Shown here in pieces: positions 1 to 9,021 of a stretch of DNA of 64,000 nucleotides. A program made the translations under genes and the position numbers. Every line of letters starts with the position of its first letter. Within the stretch, counting starts at the first letter, position 1. Below the pieces are notes generated by a model that saw only the letters and a program-made list of their open reading frames with translations, had not been told where the DNA came from and searched no databases. The stretch covers positions 310,001-374,000 of the forward strand of contig NZ_LR535679.1 of NCBI RefSeq assembly GCF_900699785.1. Reading direction: 5' to 3'. The stretch comes from Campylobacter showae. GTDB lineage: Bacteria > Campylobacterota > Campylobacteria > Campylobacterales > Campylobacteraceae.

Positions 1-249
1 CGCCCGCACGCCTTTTAGCTCAAATTTGCCTCCGCTTGGGATGAGCGCGTAAATTTTACCCTGCGGCGTCGCGTAAAATTCGCTGCTACCTATCTGAGTA
101 AATTCGTTCTCCTCCTCGTAGCTAGCGACGTAAACCATAAAAAATACCGTAAAAAGCACGGAAAAAAGCGCAAATAAGCAAAGTAATATAAATTTTTTAT
201 CTTTCAAAGTGCCGCCTATTTTTAAAAGCTCTTTTTTTACCGAGCTCAA
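1..249 (-). CDS. Single-pass membrane protein, partial (N-terminus only)
   Basis: Reading the minus strand from a TTG at 249 gives an open frame that runs off the left edge of the window. About 15 mostly basic residues precede a hydrophobic segment (roughly residues 20-40, rich in Leu and Phe), then a Glu-rich stretch and a polar domain that would lie outside the membrane. An in-frame stop (253-255, which ends the upstream gene) sits just before the TTG, so the start must be this TTG or a later codon. The three-base gap suggests one transcript with the upstream gene. I do not recognise the family; the function is unknown. The start codon is the least certain part. Confidence 0.5.
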   Translation of the reverse strand, partial: MSSVKKELLKIGGTLKDKKFILLCLFALFSVLFTVFFMVYVASYEEENEFTQIGSSEFYATPQGKIYALIPSGGKFELKGVRA

Positions 250-252
250 ATT

Positions 253-699
253 TTATGCAAAATGCCTCAAAATTTTAAATTTAGACACGGTTGCTCTCAC
301 CGCGAGATAGCACGCCATGCAAAGTATAGCAAGCGTCGTAATATCGCCAAAGCCAAACTCTCCGCCGCTCGTAACAAGCGAGGTCGCTATCCCGCTAAAT
401 AGCAGCAAACTAATGCAAACAAAGCAAATAAAGGCAAAAATGTTTAAAAATTTCACGCTTTTGCTCGCGTTTTCGTTGTTTTTAGCAAGCGTCTCAAAGG
501 TGAGAATTTTGTTCAAAAAGCCGTCTTTTTCATACTCTACTTTGACTAGATCGCCCGTTTCTAGATCAAATTTTTGCGGCGAAAACGTCGCGCTAAATCT
601 CTGGCCGCCAACCTCAAAGCTAACGGCGACGGCCTCGTTTAGCTTGATCGTCCTCACATATAGCCCGCTAACCCTGCCGATTTTGGTAAATTTTTTCAA
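253..699 (-). CDS. Two-TM membrane protein of unknown function
   Basis: This encodes 148 residues. Residues 1-75 form a polar, strand-rich domain (SFEVGGQRFSATF, then FDLETGDLVKVEYEKDG) that resembles the small beta domain of DUF3592 or NfeD-like proteins. Two hydrophobic helices follow at about 83-106 and 115-137. The start is a TTG at 699 that overlaps the TGA of the upstream ABC-F gene (shared TTGA); a GGAG five bases before the TTG supports it. Translation is probably coupled to the ABC-F gene. The function cannot be named from sequence; a role in coping with membrane or translation stress beside an ABC-F protein would be speculation. Confidence 0.65.
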   Translation of the reverse strand: MKKFTKIGRVSGLYVRTIKLNEAVAVSFEVGGQRFSATFSPQKFDLETGDLVKVEYEKDGFLNKILTFETLAKNNENASKSVKFLNIFAFICFVCISLLLFSGIATSLVTSGGEFGFGDITTLAILCMACYLAVRATVSKFKILRHFA

Positions 700-2636
700 A
701 TTTGCTCCAAATTTTCGGCGATTTCCAAGACTTCAAAGTATTCGTTCTCTAGCGTTTCAAGCTCGTTTTTAGCCGCTTCTAGGTCGCTATAAAGCGCGGT
801 TAGGCCGATTTGCTGATAGATTTTAGGATCGCTAAGGCCCGCATTTAGCTCTTTTATCTTAGCTTCCAGTGCGGCGATTTTTTCGGGGTGTAAGGATAAA
901 ATTTGCGTTTGTTTGTAGCTTAGCTTCGCGCTTGTTTTGCTCTTTTGCTTTTGCGCTTGCTCTGCCTCACTTGCTAGGCTTTCTTCAAATTTACCAAGCT
1001 CGGCTAATTCGTCTTCTAGCTCAAGATAGACGCTGTACTCTTGATGCAGCACCTCTATTTGAGTGCCCTCAAAGGCCCAGAGCTTGTGCGCGATCTTATC
1101 GACGAAGTAGCGGTCGTGACTCACGATGATGATAGCGCCTTCAAAGCTTTGCAGATAGTCCTCAAGGATGTTAATAGTGGCGATATCAAGGTCGTTTGTG
1201 GGCTCATCTAGCACGAGCACATCGTACTCTTTGCTAAAAAGCAGCGCGAGCGCCACGCGGTTTTTCTCACCGCCGCTTAGCACGCCGATGGGTTTATCGA
1301 GGAATTCTTTAGGAAATAGGAAATTTTTAAGGTAGCCGTAGACGTGCATATTTCGCCCGCGCACCATGACGTGATCGCCGCCGTTTGGGCAAAATGTCTC
1401 GATGAGGCTCTTATCGTCATCCAGCGCGCTTCGCGACTGATCAAAGTACCCCACGCGCACCTCGCCGCGCTTGATCTCGCCGCTGCTAGGCTTTTCAAAC
1501 CCGAGTAAAATTTTAATAAGAGTGCTTTTGCCGCTGCCGTTTCGTCCAACTATCGCGATGCGCTCGCCTTGCAAAACGCGCGCGTTAAAATCCTTAAAAA
1601 GCTGTTTGCCGCCGATGTTTTTGCTTAGTTGCTTGATCTCAAATAGCATCTTTTTGCGGTTTACGCTTTGCGTCTGGTTAAAATTTTTGCTCGCCCGCTC
1701 AAGCTCCAGCCTGACGCGGCGTATCACGCCCGGATTTTTCTTCGCCTCTTCGCGCATGGCTAGCACTCGCTCTTTGCGACCTTCATTGCGCTTTAGACGC
1801 GCTTTGACGCCGCGGCGCAGCCACTCTTCTTCAGCCTTTAGCTGTTTTAACAGCGTTTCGTGAGATTTGGCTAGGCTGGCTAGGATTTCCTCTTTTTTAG
1901 CTAGATAGTTCGCATAACCGCCCTCAAACGACGCCAGCGCGCCCTCCTCGATCTCGGCGCTTCTAGTTGCTAGCGCGTCGATAAAGTAGCGATCATGCGA
2001 GATAAAAACTATCGTCTGACGCGAGCTTTTTAGCATATCTTCAAGAAACCTAACCATATAAACGTCAAGGTGATTGGTAGGCTCGTCAAGCAGCAAAACA
2101 TCTGGCTTTTTAAGTATCAGCGCGCCCAGAGCTACGCGGCGTATCTCGCCTCCGCTAAGGCTAGAAACAGCGCGGTTTTCGTACTCTTTTAGCTTAAACT
2201 CCTCCAACACGCGCTCGATCTTGCGCTCGATTTGCCAGCCGTCTTTTGCCTCGATAAATTTGATTAGCTCGTCTTGCCTAGCGTTTAGTTCTTTGTTTTG
2301 CGCATCGCGTCCGAGCGCTTCTAGCACCGCGGCATACTCGTCCCTAGCGTCAAATATCTCTTTTAGCTCCAAATTTAGCGCGTCTTTTACGGTAGCCGCA
2401 TCGTCAAATTTAGGATTTTGCGCGAGCATTTCTACTTTTATGCCGCCTTGCACGATACGCCTGCCGCTATCAGGCTCTAGCGCGCCCGCGACTAGCTTCA
2501 TGAGCGTGCTTTTGCCGCTGCCGTTTTTACCGATGATAGCGATGCGCTCGCGTTCGTTTACGCTGAGGCTTACTTTGTTTAAAATTTCATTAGGGCCGAA
2601 TTTTTTACTAACTTCGATTAGATCTATGAGTGCCAC
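696..2636 (-). CDS. ABC-F family ATPase, Uup-like
   Basis: This 646-residue protein has two ABC ATPase domains and no membrane segment, as expected of the ABC-F family, whose members bind ribosomes rather than transport solutes. Domain 1 has Walker A GKNGSGKS near residue 36, signature LSGGE near 160 and Walker B LLLDEPTNHLD near 182. A charged linker (about 230-320, rich in Lys, Arg and Glu) matches the P-site tRNA-interaction motif region. Domain 2 has GRNGSGKS, LSGGEKNRVAL and LVLDEPTNDLD. The last 100 residues form a Lys/Glu-rich coiled coil like that of Uup, which binds DNA in E. coli. The family assignment is firm; the choice of Uup over other ABC-F types rests on that C-terminal coil. 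It appears to head a short minus-strand transcript. Confidence 0.9.
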   Translation of the reverse strand: MALIDLIEVSKKFGPNEILNKVSLSVNERERIAIIGKNGSGKSTLMKLVAGALEPDSGRRIVQGGIKVEMLAQNPKFDDAATVKDALNLELKEIFDARDEYAAVLEALGRDAQNKELNARQDELIKFIEAKDGWQIERKIERVLEEFKLKEYENRAVSSLSGGEIRRVALGALILKKPDVLLLDEPTNHLDVYMVRFLEDMLKSSRQTIVFISHDRYFIDALATRSAEIEEGALASFEGGYANYLAKKEEILASLAKSHETLLKQLKAEEEWLRRGVKARLKRNEGRKERVLAMREEAKKNPGVIRRVRLELERASKNFNQTQSVNRKKMLFEIKQLSKNIGGKQLFKDFNARVLQGERIAIVGRNGSGKSTLIKILLGFEKPSSGEIKRGEVRVGYFDQSRSALDDDKSLIETFCPNGGDHVMVRGRNMHVYGYLKNFLFPKEFLDKPIGVLSGGEKNRVALALLFSKEYDVLVLDEPTNDLDIATINILEDYLQSFEGAIIIVSHDRYFVDKIAHKLWAFEGTQIEVLHQEYSVYLELEDELAELGKFEESLASEAEQAQKQKSKTSAKLSYKQTQILSLHPEKIAALEAKIKELNAGLSDPKIYQQIGLTALYSDLEAAKNELETLENEYFEVLEIAENLEQI

Positions 2637-2645
2637 GCGCGCGCC

Positions 2646-3956
2646 CTAAAACGAGATATGCATGCTAAGCGCGATGATACAAAGCGTAAGCGCCATCGGC
2701 ACGTAGATATATCTGCCGGCAAAATACCACAACGCGCCTTGCTTTTTTGCCGCGCCGGTATTTATCTCGTCCATGATCTCTTCTTTTTTGATGACCCAAA
2801 ACCAAGAAACCGCGCCGATCACCGCGCCGATAGGGATGATGTAGATAGACACGAAGTCCATCCACGGCCCCCAGCTGGTTATGGCCTCCATATTTACGCC
2901 GATACCAAAGCATATTATGCAAAGCGCGATTAGTACGACGCCGCGCTTTAGGCTAGGAAATTTGTGCATTATCGACTCGGCGACGACTTCAAACATATTT
3001 TGTAGCGACGTCACGCCGCCAAAAATCACCGCCGTAAATAAAATAATCGCAAAAATTTGGCCTCCGACCATGTCTTGTAAAATTTTAGGCAGCGTTACGA
3101 AAAGTAACCCGGGCCCTGCCGCGGGATCCATGCCGTAGGCAAAGACCGCAGGCAGCATCACAAGCGCCGCCGTCATCGCTGCGATCGTATCAAAGATCGC
3201 CGTTTTTTGCGCGCTATCGACGATATCTTCGTCTTTATGCAAATACGCGCCGTAAACTATCATACCAGAACCCGTGATAGATAGCGAGAAAAATGCTTGC
3301 CCCATCGCCGATACCCAAACCATAGGATCGGCTAGCTTACCCCAGTCGCTGTGAAAGATAAATTTATACCCGCCAAACGCCCCGTCTAAAAACGCCACCC
3401 TAATCGCTAAAATAAAAAATAGAATAAAAAAAAGCGGCATCATGATTTTGCCCGTTTTTTCTATACTATGCGCGCCGAAAAATAGCGTAAATAGCGTGCC
3501 GGCAACGACGATAAAATGAAACGGCACGACCGAATAGGACGAAAACGCAAAGGAGTCAAACCAAGTGTTCGTATCCACGGTCATCAGCGAGCCCGTGATT
3601 GCCTGAAACAGCGCCTTTAAGACATACGCGATGATGACCGCGTAGCCGGTAGCTATACACATCGAGCCCGCTAACGGTATCCAGCCTAAAATTTTACCGA
3701 AAGTACCCCAGTTTCGGCTCTTCCAGGCGTATTCATAGGAGCCTAGCGTACCGGTTTTAGCGCGTCTACCGATAGCATACTCCGCAGATAGCCCGACGTA
3801 GGAAAATATCGCGATAAAAAGCACGTAAATAAGCAAAAATGCGCCGCCGCCGTTTGAGCCGACTTTATACGGGAAGCCCCAGACGTTTGCCATGCCCACG
3901 GCAGAGCCAACGCAGGCGATGATAAAGGCCCATCTAGAGGTAAAAGTTTTATGCAT
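2646..3956 (-). CDS. Sodium-dependent transporter, NSS (SNF) family
   Basis: This 436-residue polytopic membrane protein has about 11-12 hydrophobic segments. Near the N-terminus it carries the family hallmark SAVGMANVWGFPYKVGSNGGGAF, split here as SAVGMANVWGFPYK and VGSNGGGAF, the unwound TM1 that binds sodium and the amino-acid substrate in LeuT. Bacterial members import amino acids, often tryptophan or branched-chain, with sodium. The open frame extends upstream, but the TM1 hallmark is placed normally only if translation starts at the ATG at 3956 (MHKTFTSRW), so I use that; the extra 30 residues look like translated leader. The Shine-Dalgarno site is weak. The gene ends just before the ABC-F gene. 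Substrate unknown. Confidence 0.88.
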   Translation of the reverse strand: MHKTFTSRWAFIIACVGSAVGMANVWGFPYKVGSNGGGAFLLIYVLFIAIFSYVGLSAEYAIGRRAKTGTLGSYEYAWKSRNWGTFGKILGWIPLAGSMCIATGYAVIIAYVLKALFQAITGSLMTVDTNTWFDSFAFSSYSVVPFHFIVVAGTLFTLFFGAHSIEKTGKIMMPLFFILFFILAIRVAFLDGAFGGYKFIFHSDWGKLADPMVWVSAMGQAFFSLSITGSGMIVYGAYLHKDEDIVDSAQKTAIFDTIAAMTAALVMLPAVFAYGMDPAAGPGLLFVTLPKILQDMVGGQIFAIILFTAVIFGGVTSLQNMFEVVAESIMHKFPSLKRGVVLIALCIICFGIGVNMEAITSWGPWMDFVSIYIIPIGAVIGAVSWFWVIKKEEIMDEINTGAAKKQGALWYFAGRYIYVPMALTLCIIALSMHISF

Positions 3957-4077
3957 TTTGACGTCCGTTCGTAGTAGATTTTTTAAATTATACTTGATTA
4001 ATCTAATAAAAAGATTATGCCCGCCGACCGAGCAAGCCCGCCGCACCGCCTTAAAACGCTTTAAATTTATATTTGGA

Positions 4078-4083
4078 TATAAT
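4078..4083 (+). promoter_or_regulatory. Sigma-70 -10 box for the MATE gene
   Basis: A perfect TATAAT lies 39 bases before the MATE start codon, with T-rich sequence upstream, the usual Campylobacter promoter form without a clear -35 box. Confidence 0.55.
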
Positions 4084-4121
4084 CGCGCGTTATTTAAAAT
4101 CCACGTTACAAAAGAGAATTT

Positions 4122-5441
4122 ATGAATTTATCGCTCAAAAAACTCACTATCCCGATATTTTTAGATATGTTTTTGCACTTCGTGACGCTCATCATAAACA
4201 CATATATGGTGACTAAGGTTAGCGTCCATCTAGTCGGCGCCATGGGCGCGGGCAACCAGATAATGGATCTATTTATGACTATTTTTAGCTTCCTTAGCGT
4301 TGGCTGCTCGGTCGTGGTCGCGCAGGCTCTAGGCGCGCGAAATCACAACCTAGCTAAACGCGTCGTGCACGCTAGCATCACGTTTAACACGATCATTGGC
4401 CTTGGCAGCGCGGTTTTTATTTACTTTTTCGGATTTGAAATTTTAGAGCTTTTAAACGTCCCCGAGCAGCTTCGCGCACAGAGTTTTGGCTACCTGCATA
4501 TGCTCGGTATCGCGCTAGCCTTTGACGGTATCGGCATGGTGCTAGCCGCCGTGCTTCGCGTTTATAACTTCGCCACCGCCGTCATGCTAGTATCCTTACT
4601 CATGAACGTCATCACCCTTTGTGGTAACGCCATCGCGCTTTTTGGCTGGCTGGGACTGCCAAACTACGGCCTCTACGGCGTCGCGGTATCGACGGTCGTG
4701 GGGCGCTTAGTGGGCGTTATCGTGCTATTTTTGATCCTGACCCGCTACGCGAAAGTTAATATTTTCTTTAAGCGTCTATTTAGCCTGCCGTTTGCGATCT
4801 TGCGTAAAATTTTATCCGTCGGGCTTCCAAGTGCCGGCGAAAATTTGCTCTGGATGGCGCAGTATATGGTGGCTTTCGGCTTTGTGGCAAGTATGGGCGA
4901 GGCTAGTCTAAACGTGCAGACCATTTACTTTCAGATCACGCTTTTAATCCTACTTTGCGGAGCCAGCATCAGCGTGGCAAACGAGGTCATCGTCGGCCAC
5001 CTAGTCGGTGCGATGAGATTTGACGAGGCCTACTCGCGCACTTTCCGCGCGCTTCGCATCGGCTTTATCGCGACTCTAGCGGTCGTTTTGGCGGCGTATT
5101 TCGGCAAATTTGAGATCATGGAGCGATTAAATTTGACCGAGGAGCTAAAGGCCGTCATGCTGCCGCTTTTTACCCTTTCTATCGCGCTTGAGACGGGACG
5201 AACGTTTAACATCGTCATCGTAAACGCCCTGCGCGCAAGCGGCGATGCTAAATTTCCGCTAATGACGGGCGCTATTTTTATGTGGGGCGTGAGCCTGCCG
5301 CTGGGATACTATCTGGGCATCGTGCAGGGCATGGGGATCATCGGCGTTTGGATCGGATTTACCGCCGATGAGTGGCTACGCGGACTCGTAAACACCTGGC
5401 GCTGGAGAAGCAGAAAATGGCAGTCAAAACGCCTCGTGTAA
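4122..5441 (+). CDS. MATE family efflux transporter
   Basis: This 439-residue membrane protein has about 12 hydrophobic segments in two similar halves, the layout of MATE (NorM/DinF) antiporters, which export cationic drugs or metabolites using sodium or proton gradients. N-terminal features match the family: a PIFLDMFLHFVTLIINTYMV-type first helix and VGAMGAGNQIMDL in the loop and second helix. The start ATG follows AAGAGAAT at a suitable spacing, and TATAAT lies upstream. It overlaps the next gene by 25 bases, so the two are probably cotranscribed. Family assignment is strong; substrate unknown. Confidence 0.9.
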   Translation: MNLSLKKLTIPIFLDMFLHFVTLIINTYMVTKVSVHLVGAMGAGNQIMDLFMTIFSFLSVGCSVVVAQALGARNHNLAKRVVHASITFNTIIGLGSAVFIYFFGFEILELLNVPEQLRAQSFGYLHMLGIALAFDGIGMVLAAVLRVYNFATAVMLVSLLMNVITLCGNAIALFGWLGLPNYGLYGVAVSTVVGRLVGVIVLFLILTRYAKVNIFFKRLFSLPFAILRKILSVGLPSAGENLLWMAQYMVAFGFVASMGEASLNVQTIYFQITLLILLCGASISVANEVIVGHLVGAMRFDEAYSRTFRALRIGFIATLAVVLAAYFGKFEIMERLNLTEELKAVMLPLFTLSIALETGRTFNIVIVNALRASGDAKFPLMTGAIFMWGVSLPLGYYLGIVQGMGIIGVWIGFTADEWLRGLVNTWRWRSRKWQSKRLV

Positions 5442-6238
5442 AAACCGTTAGCGTAAAATGCGGCGAATTCGACGTCGCGCTAAATTTTAAAAAAGGCGTC
5501 AAAACAACCCGCCTAAAAGTCGCCAAATCAGGCGAAATCTCGGTCTCGCTGCCCTTTTACGCCGCGCAAAAATATGCGCTAGAGTTCGTGCAAAAACACT
5601 ACGACTGGCTAAAATCGGCTCACGAAAAAACGCTAGCAAATTTACCGCGCGAGGACGAGTTTAGGCTACTAGGCGAGGTTTACCGCATCAAATTCGAACC
5701 GAATTTAAAGGGCGTAAATTTGATAAGGTTTGCAAGCGGCTCGGGAGTTTTTGACGGCTTAAATTTTAGCTCGGACGGGCTAGACCCGCACCTTTACGGC
5801 GCTAAATTTGACGATAAATTTGACTCTATCAAATTTGATCCATACCTTGATGAGGCTAAATTTACTAACGCGGACGGACGTAAATTTGACGGCGAAATTT
5901 ACGCTGCGAGTTTAGCTGCGCTAGAAAATTACAAAAAAGCTTTTGCGAGGCGTATTTATGGGCATTTTATAGCTAAATTCGCTCCTACCGTAAACCGCAA
6001 AATAAACCGCGTCGTCGTGCGCAAAATAACCACGCGCTGGGGTAGCTGCAACTCGCGCAAAGGCTATATAAATTTAAGCCTAAATTTGATCGAAAAAGCT
6101 CCCGAACTAGTCGAATACGTCGTGCTTCACGAGCTTACCCACCTGATCTACCCCCACCATCAAAAAAGCTTCTATGACTTCATCGCTAAGCTCATGCCTG
6201 ATTTCAAAACTCGGGAACAACGGCTAAACAAAAAATAA
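5417..6238 (+). CDS. YgjP-like metallopeptidase (DUF45 / M48-type)
   Basis: This 273-residue protein has the zinc-peptidase motif HELTH at residues 238-242, with HHQKSF at 247-252 as the likely third ligand region, and TTRWGSCNSRKGYINLSL upstream of it, all typical of the YgjP/DUF45 family. The start is the ATG at 5417, inside the end of the MATE gene, because GGAG lies just upstream and the residues before it are not conserved family sequence. Between the N-terminal beta domain and the catalytic domain, residues 112-160 contain repeated Lys-Phe-Asp units encoded by AAATTTGA words, so the protein is longer than family members usually are. No signal peptide is seen. The substrate of this family is not settled; E. 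coli YgjP has been linked to nucleotide hydrolysis. Confidence 0.82.
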   Translation: MAVKTPRVKTVSVKCGEFDVALNFKKGVKTTRLKVAKSGEISVSLPFYAAQKYALEFVQKHYDWLKSAHEKTLANLPREDEFRLLGEVYRIKFEPNLKGVNLIRFASGSGVFDGLNFSSDGLDPHLYGAKFDDKFDSIKFDPYLDEAKFTNADGRKFDGEIYAASLAALENYKKAFARRIYGHFIAKFAPTVNRKINRVVVRKITTRWGSCNSRKGYINLSLNLIEKAPELVEYVVLHELTHLIYPHHQKSFYDFIAKLMPDFKTREQRLNKK

Positions 6239-6247
6239 TTTTAAATA

Positions 6248-6256
6248 TGCTAAAAT
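6248..6256 (+). promoter_or_regulatory. Extended -10 promoter for the Sel1 gene
   Basis: TGCTAAAAT, an extended -10 element, lies 28 bases before the start of the Sel1-repeat gene, after an A/T-rich stretch. AAAGGGAG precedes the ATG as ribosome-binding site. Confidence 0.55.
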
Positions 6257-6283
6257 AGAATATTTTTAATTTAAAGGGAGATA

Positions 6284-6766
6284 ATGAAAAAACTTCTAAT
6301 GCTAGTTGCCGCGGTTTTTGCTTTGGGCGGCGATTTTGAGGACGGCGTCAAAGCCTACGAGAGCTCTAATTTCGTAACGGCTCGCGAAAAATTTGCGGCC
6401 GCCTGCGACGCTAACAACGGCCTAGCCTGCGCAAAACTAGGCGCGCTTTATCAGCTGGGCAAGGACATTTTGCCGGACGGTAAAAAGGCGCTTGAGCTAT
6501 ACGAAAAAGGCTGCGAACTAGGCTCAAAAGAGGCTTGCTCGGGTGCCGGCGGGATATACGTATCTAGCGACAAAGAAAAGGCGCGCGCGCTGCTAAATAA
6601 AGGCTGCGAGCTTGGCGACGGCTTTTCGTGCGCGACTGCGGGATCGTATCTGCTAGAGGAGAAAAAATTTAAAGAGGCTTACGCTCTTTTTGAAAAAGCG
6701 TGCAAGATAGGCGATAGCCTCGGATGCCAATTTGCAAGCGATCTAAAACGCTCAAAAAGACTTTGA
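6284..6766 (+). CDS. Cys-rich Sel1-repeat protein (Hcp-like), exported
   Basis: This 160-residue protein starts with a signal peptide (MKKLLMLVAAVFALGG) and continues as four tandem Sel1-like helical repeats. Each repeat carries a pair of cysteines spaced by seven residues, for example CDANNGLAC, CELGSKEAC, CELGDGFSC and CKIGDSLGC. Paired cysteines of this kind form disulfides in the Helicobacter cysteine-rich Hcp proteins, which are secreted or periplasmic; some bind penicillin weakly and some act on host immune cells. It has its own extended -10 promoter and ends in a perfect hairpin terminator, so it is probably a single-gene unit. The exact function is unknown. Confidence 0.85.
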   Translation: MKKLLMLVAAVFALGGDFEDGVKAYESSNFVTAREKFAAACDANNGLACAKLGALYQLGKDILPDGKKALELYEKGCELGSKEACSGAGGIYVSSDKEKARALLNKGCELGDGFSCATAGSYLLEEKKFKEAYALFEKACKIGDSLGCQFASDLKRSKRL

Positions 6767-6777
6767 TTTTTCTTACT

Positions 6778-6819
6778 CGGGTTAAATTTAGCAATCAAAT
6801 TTAACCCGATTTTATCTTT
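6778..6819 (+). terminator. Rho-independent terminator made of AAATTT arms
   Basis: A perfect 12-bp stem, CGGGTTAAATTT (6778-6789) with AAATTTAACCCG (6797-6808), encloses a 7-base loop and is followed by ATTTTATCTTTCTTTC. It lies 12 bases after the Sel1 gene. The arms are built from the AAATTT word that recurs throughout the window. Confidence 0.8.
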
Positions 6820-6921
6820 CTTTCCCACTACAACGCCAACTTAAATTTACAAAAAGCAAAACAAAAAACTAGGCTAAATTTTAAGAGATAGTAACGGTCG
6901 CAGAATAAAAAAGCGCAGGCT

Positions 6922-9021
6922 TTAAGCGCCTACGCCAACTCTCTTTTCCGCTTTATTTTGTATCCATTGAAATGCAAACAGCGCCGAGTAAAGCGAGACT
7001 CCGATCGCGTAAGAAACGTATTCGTTCGCGATAAAAGGGATATATTTAGCGCACATATTAGGCACCAAAGTTAGCGGCACTACGCATAAAAGCAGCGCGC
7101 GCTCGAGCATGCTTACGCGTTTAACGAAATACCCCTGAAGCGCCGAAGAAAAGGCAAACATGCCTACTAGCGCCGTGCCGAAAATCAGCGCCATCTCGAG
7201 CGGATTTGTTATCCACACTATGCCTTTGGCGTCGTTTGGATTGGCGGCGTTTACGCTCTCTATCAAAAGCAGCTTATTGTTAAACACGAACGAAAAAGGC
7301 AAAATCGTCGTGCGCAGGTCGTAGAAAAAGCCTTGCACGCCCACAGTTACCGGGTTTGCCTTGGCGATACCGGCCGCAGCGTATGCCGCGATACCCACAG
7401 GCGGCGTATCGTCTGCTAGGATACCAAAGTAAAAGACGAAAAGATGCACGGCGATAGCTGGAATAAGAAAGCCGTTTTTGTGCGCCAAAAACAAAATCAC
7501 AGGCGCGACTAGCGAGCTAACGACGATGTAGTTTGCCGTCGTCGGCAAGCCCATGCCTAGTATGAGCGACATTATCGCAGTGAGAAAGAGGATGAGCACG
7601 ATATTGTTGCCGGCTAAATTTTCCACAACTTCAGATAGCACCTGACCGACGCCAGTTAGCGAGATAGATCCCACGATAATGCCCGCTAGACCCGTAGCTA
7701 TCGCGATCGTTGTCATGCTTTTAGCCGCCGTTACCATCGCCCAAAATATATCCGCAAAGCCGATAATGAAGTCCTCTTTACCGACGTCCTCGCCGTGAGC
7801 TATTTTTTTAACGGGTTCCTGAAAAAGGATAATCAAAAACAGCACGCAAATAGCGTTAAAAGCTGCTGAGATTGGTGATTCGTTTGCGATCAACAATGTA
7901 TAAAGCAAAACCAAAATCGGGATAAGATAGTGCAGACCGCTCACGAAAATTTTAAGCTTAGATATGCCTGCGCCCTGCTCCATGCCTTTTAGCCCTAGCT
8001 TACAACTCTCAAGGTGCACGATGAAAAACAGCGACATATAGCACACAAATGCCGGAATCACGGCCGCGATCATGACATTTGTATAGCTAAGGCCCAAAAA
8101 CTCGGCGATGATAAAGGCTGCTGCGCCCATGATAGGCGGCATCAGCTGACCGTTTACGCCTGCGGCCACCTCGATCGCGCCAGCTTTGGTGCTAGTTAGC
8201 CCCGCCTTTTTCATCAACGGGATCGTAAATGTACCCACCGTCACGACGTTTGCCGTGGAGCTGCCGCTCACCATGCCAGTAAGTCCGCTAGCTATAACAG
8301 AGGCCTTCGCCGGTCCACCGCGAAATTTGCCAAGCAGCGCAAAGGCTAAATTTATAAAGTACTGCCCCGCTCCCGCGCGCTCTAGTAGCGAACCAAATAA
8401 GACAAAAAGATAAATGAAACTCACGCTAACGCCAAGCGGCACGCCAAAAACGCCCTCGGTCGTAAGATACATGTGGCCGGCTAGCTTGTTTAGGCTAGCG
8501 CCCTGGTGCGCGATGATGTCGGGCATATACTGACCGAAATAATCATACACCAAAAATATCGCTGCGATGATAGGAAGTGCCGGACCGATGATCCTGCGAC
8601 CCGCCTCAAACAGCACGACAACGGCGACACAGGATACGGCTATATCAAAGCTCGTGTAGTCTCCGGGACGCTGCGCTAGCGCGTAAAACTCTGTGAGCGG
8701 GTAGAGCGCGGCTAGCGTACCAACAACACAGAGCGCGATGTCGTAAAACGGCAGGCTGGAGTGGGCTTTTTTGTGAATTTTAAGCGGATAGAGCAAAAAC
8801 AGCAGACAAATAGCAAACGCAAGGTGCGCCGAGCGCGACATCGTCGTGTTCATCGGAAAATACGCGATGTAAAGCTGAAAAACTGACCATGCAAAGCAGA
8901 TGATGCTCGTAAAATATATATAAAAGTTCGAATTTATCTCGCGCGTCTTTACCTCGACGAACTCCTCCTTTTCCTGCGCCGGCTCGGTATTTGTTCGTGT
9001 TTCGTTTAAATTTGTATCCAT
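6922..9021 (-). CDS. TRAP transporter permease, fused 4TM/12TM, TAXI type
   Basis: This 699-residue polytopic membrane protein combines the small and large TRAP permease subunits, as is usual for TAXI-type systems. Conserved stretches include GRRIIGPALPIIAAIFLVYDYFG, GLTGMVSGSSTANVVTVGTFTIP and LGMGLPTTANYIVVSS, typical of the DctM-like large domain. The N-terminus is a 40-residue acidic cytoplasmic tail. TRAP systems import organic acids with a sodium gradient and a periplasmic binding protein, here the TAXI gene at 9362-10300. AGAGG precedes the ATG. The 340-base gap from the binding-protein gene includes a strong terminator. Substrate unknown; characterised TAXI systems take up glutamate, alpha-ketoglutarate or similar acids. 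Confidence 0.9.
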   Translation of the reverse strand: MDTNLNETRTNTEPAQEKEEFVEVKTREINSNFYIYFTSIICFAWSVFQLYIAYFPMNTTMSRSAHLAFAICLLFLLYPLKIHKKAHSSLPFYDIALCVVGTLAALYPLTEFYALAQRPGDYTSFDIAVSCVAVVVLFEAGRRIIGPALPIIAAIFLVYDYFGQYMPDIIAHQGASLNKLAGHMYLTTEGVFGVPLGVSVSFIYLFVLFGSLLERAGAGQYFINLAFALLGKFRGGPAKASVIASGLTGMVSGSSTANVVTVGTFTIPLMKKAGLTSTKAGAIEVAAGVNGQLMPPIMGAAAFIIAEFLGLSYTNVMIAAVIPAFVCYMSLFFIVHLESCKLGLKGMEQGAGISKLKIFVSGLHYLIPILVLLYTLLIANESPISAAFNAICVLFLIILFQEPVKKIAHGEDVGKEDFIIGFADIFWAMVTAAKSMTTIAIATGLAGIIVGSISLTGVGQVLSEVVENLAGNNIVLILFLTAIMSLILGMGLPTTANYIVVSSLVAPVILFLAHKNGFLIPAIAVHLFVFYFGILADDTPPVGIAAYAAAGIAKANPVTVGVQGFFYDLRTTILPFSFVFNNKLLLIESVNAANPNDAKGIVWITNPLEMALIFGTALVGMFAFSSALQGYFVKRVSMLERALLLCVVPLTLVPNMCAKYIPFIANEYVSYAIGVSLYSALFAFQWIQNKAEKRVGVGA

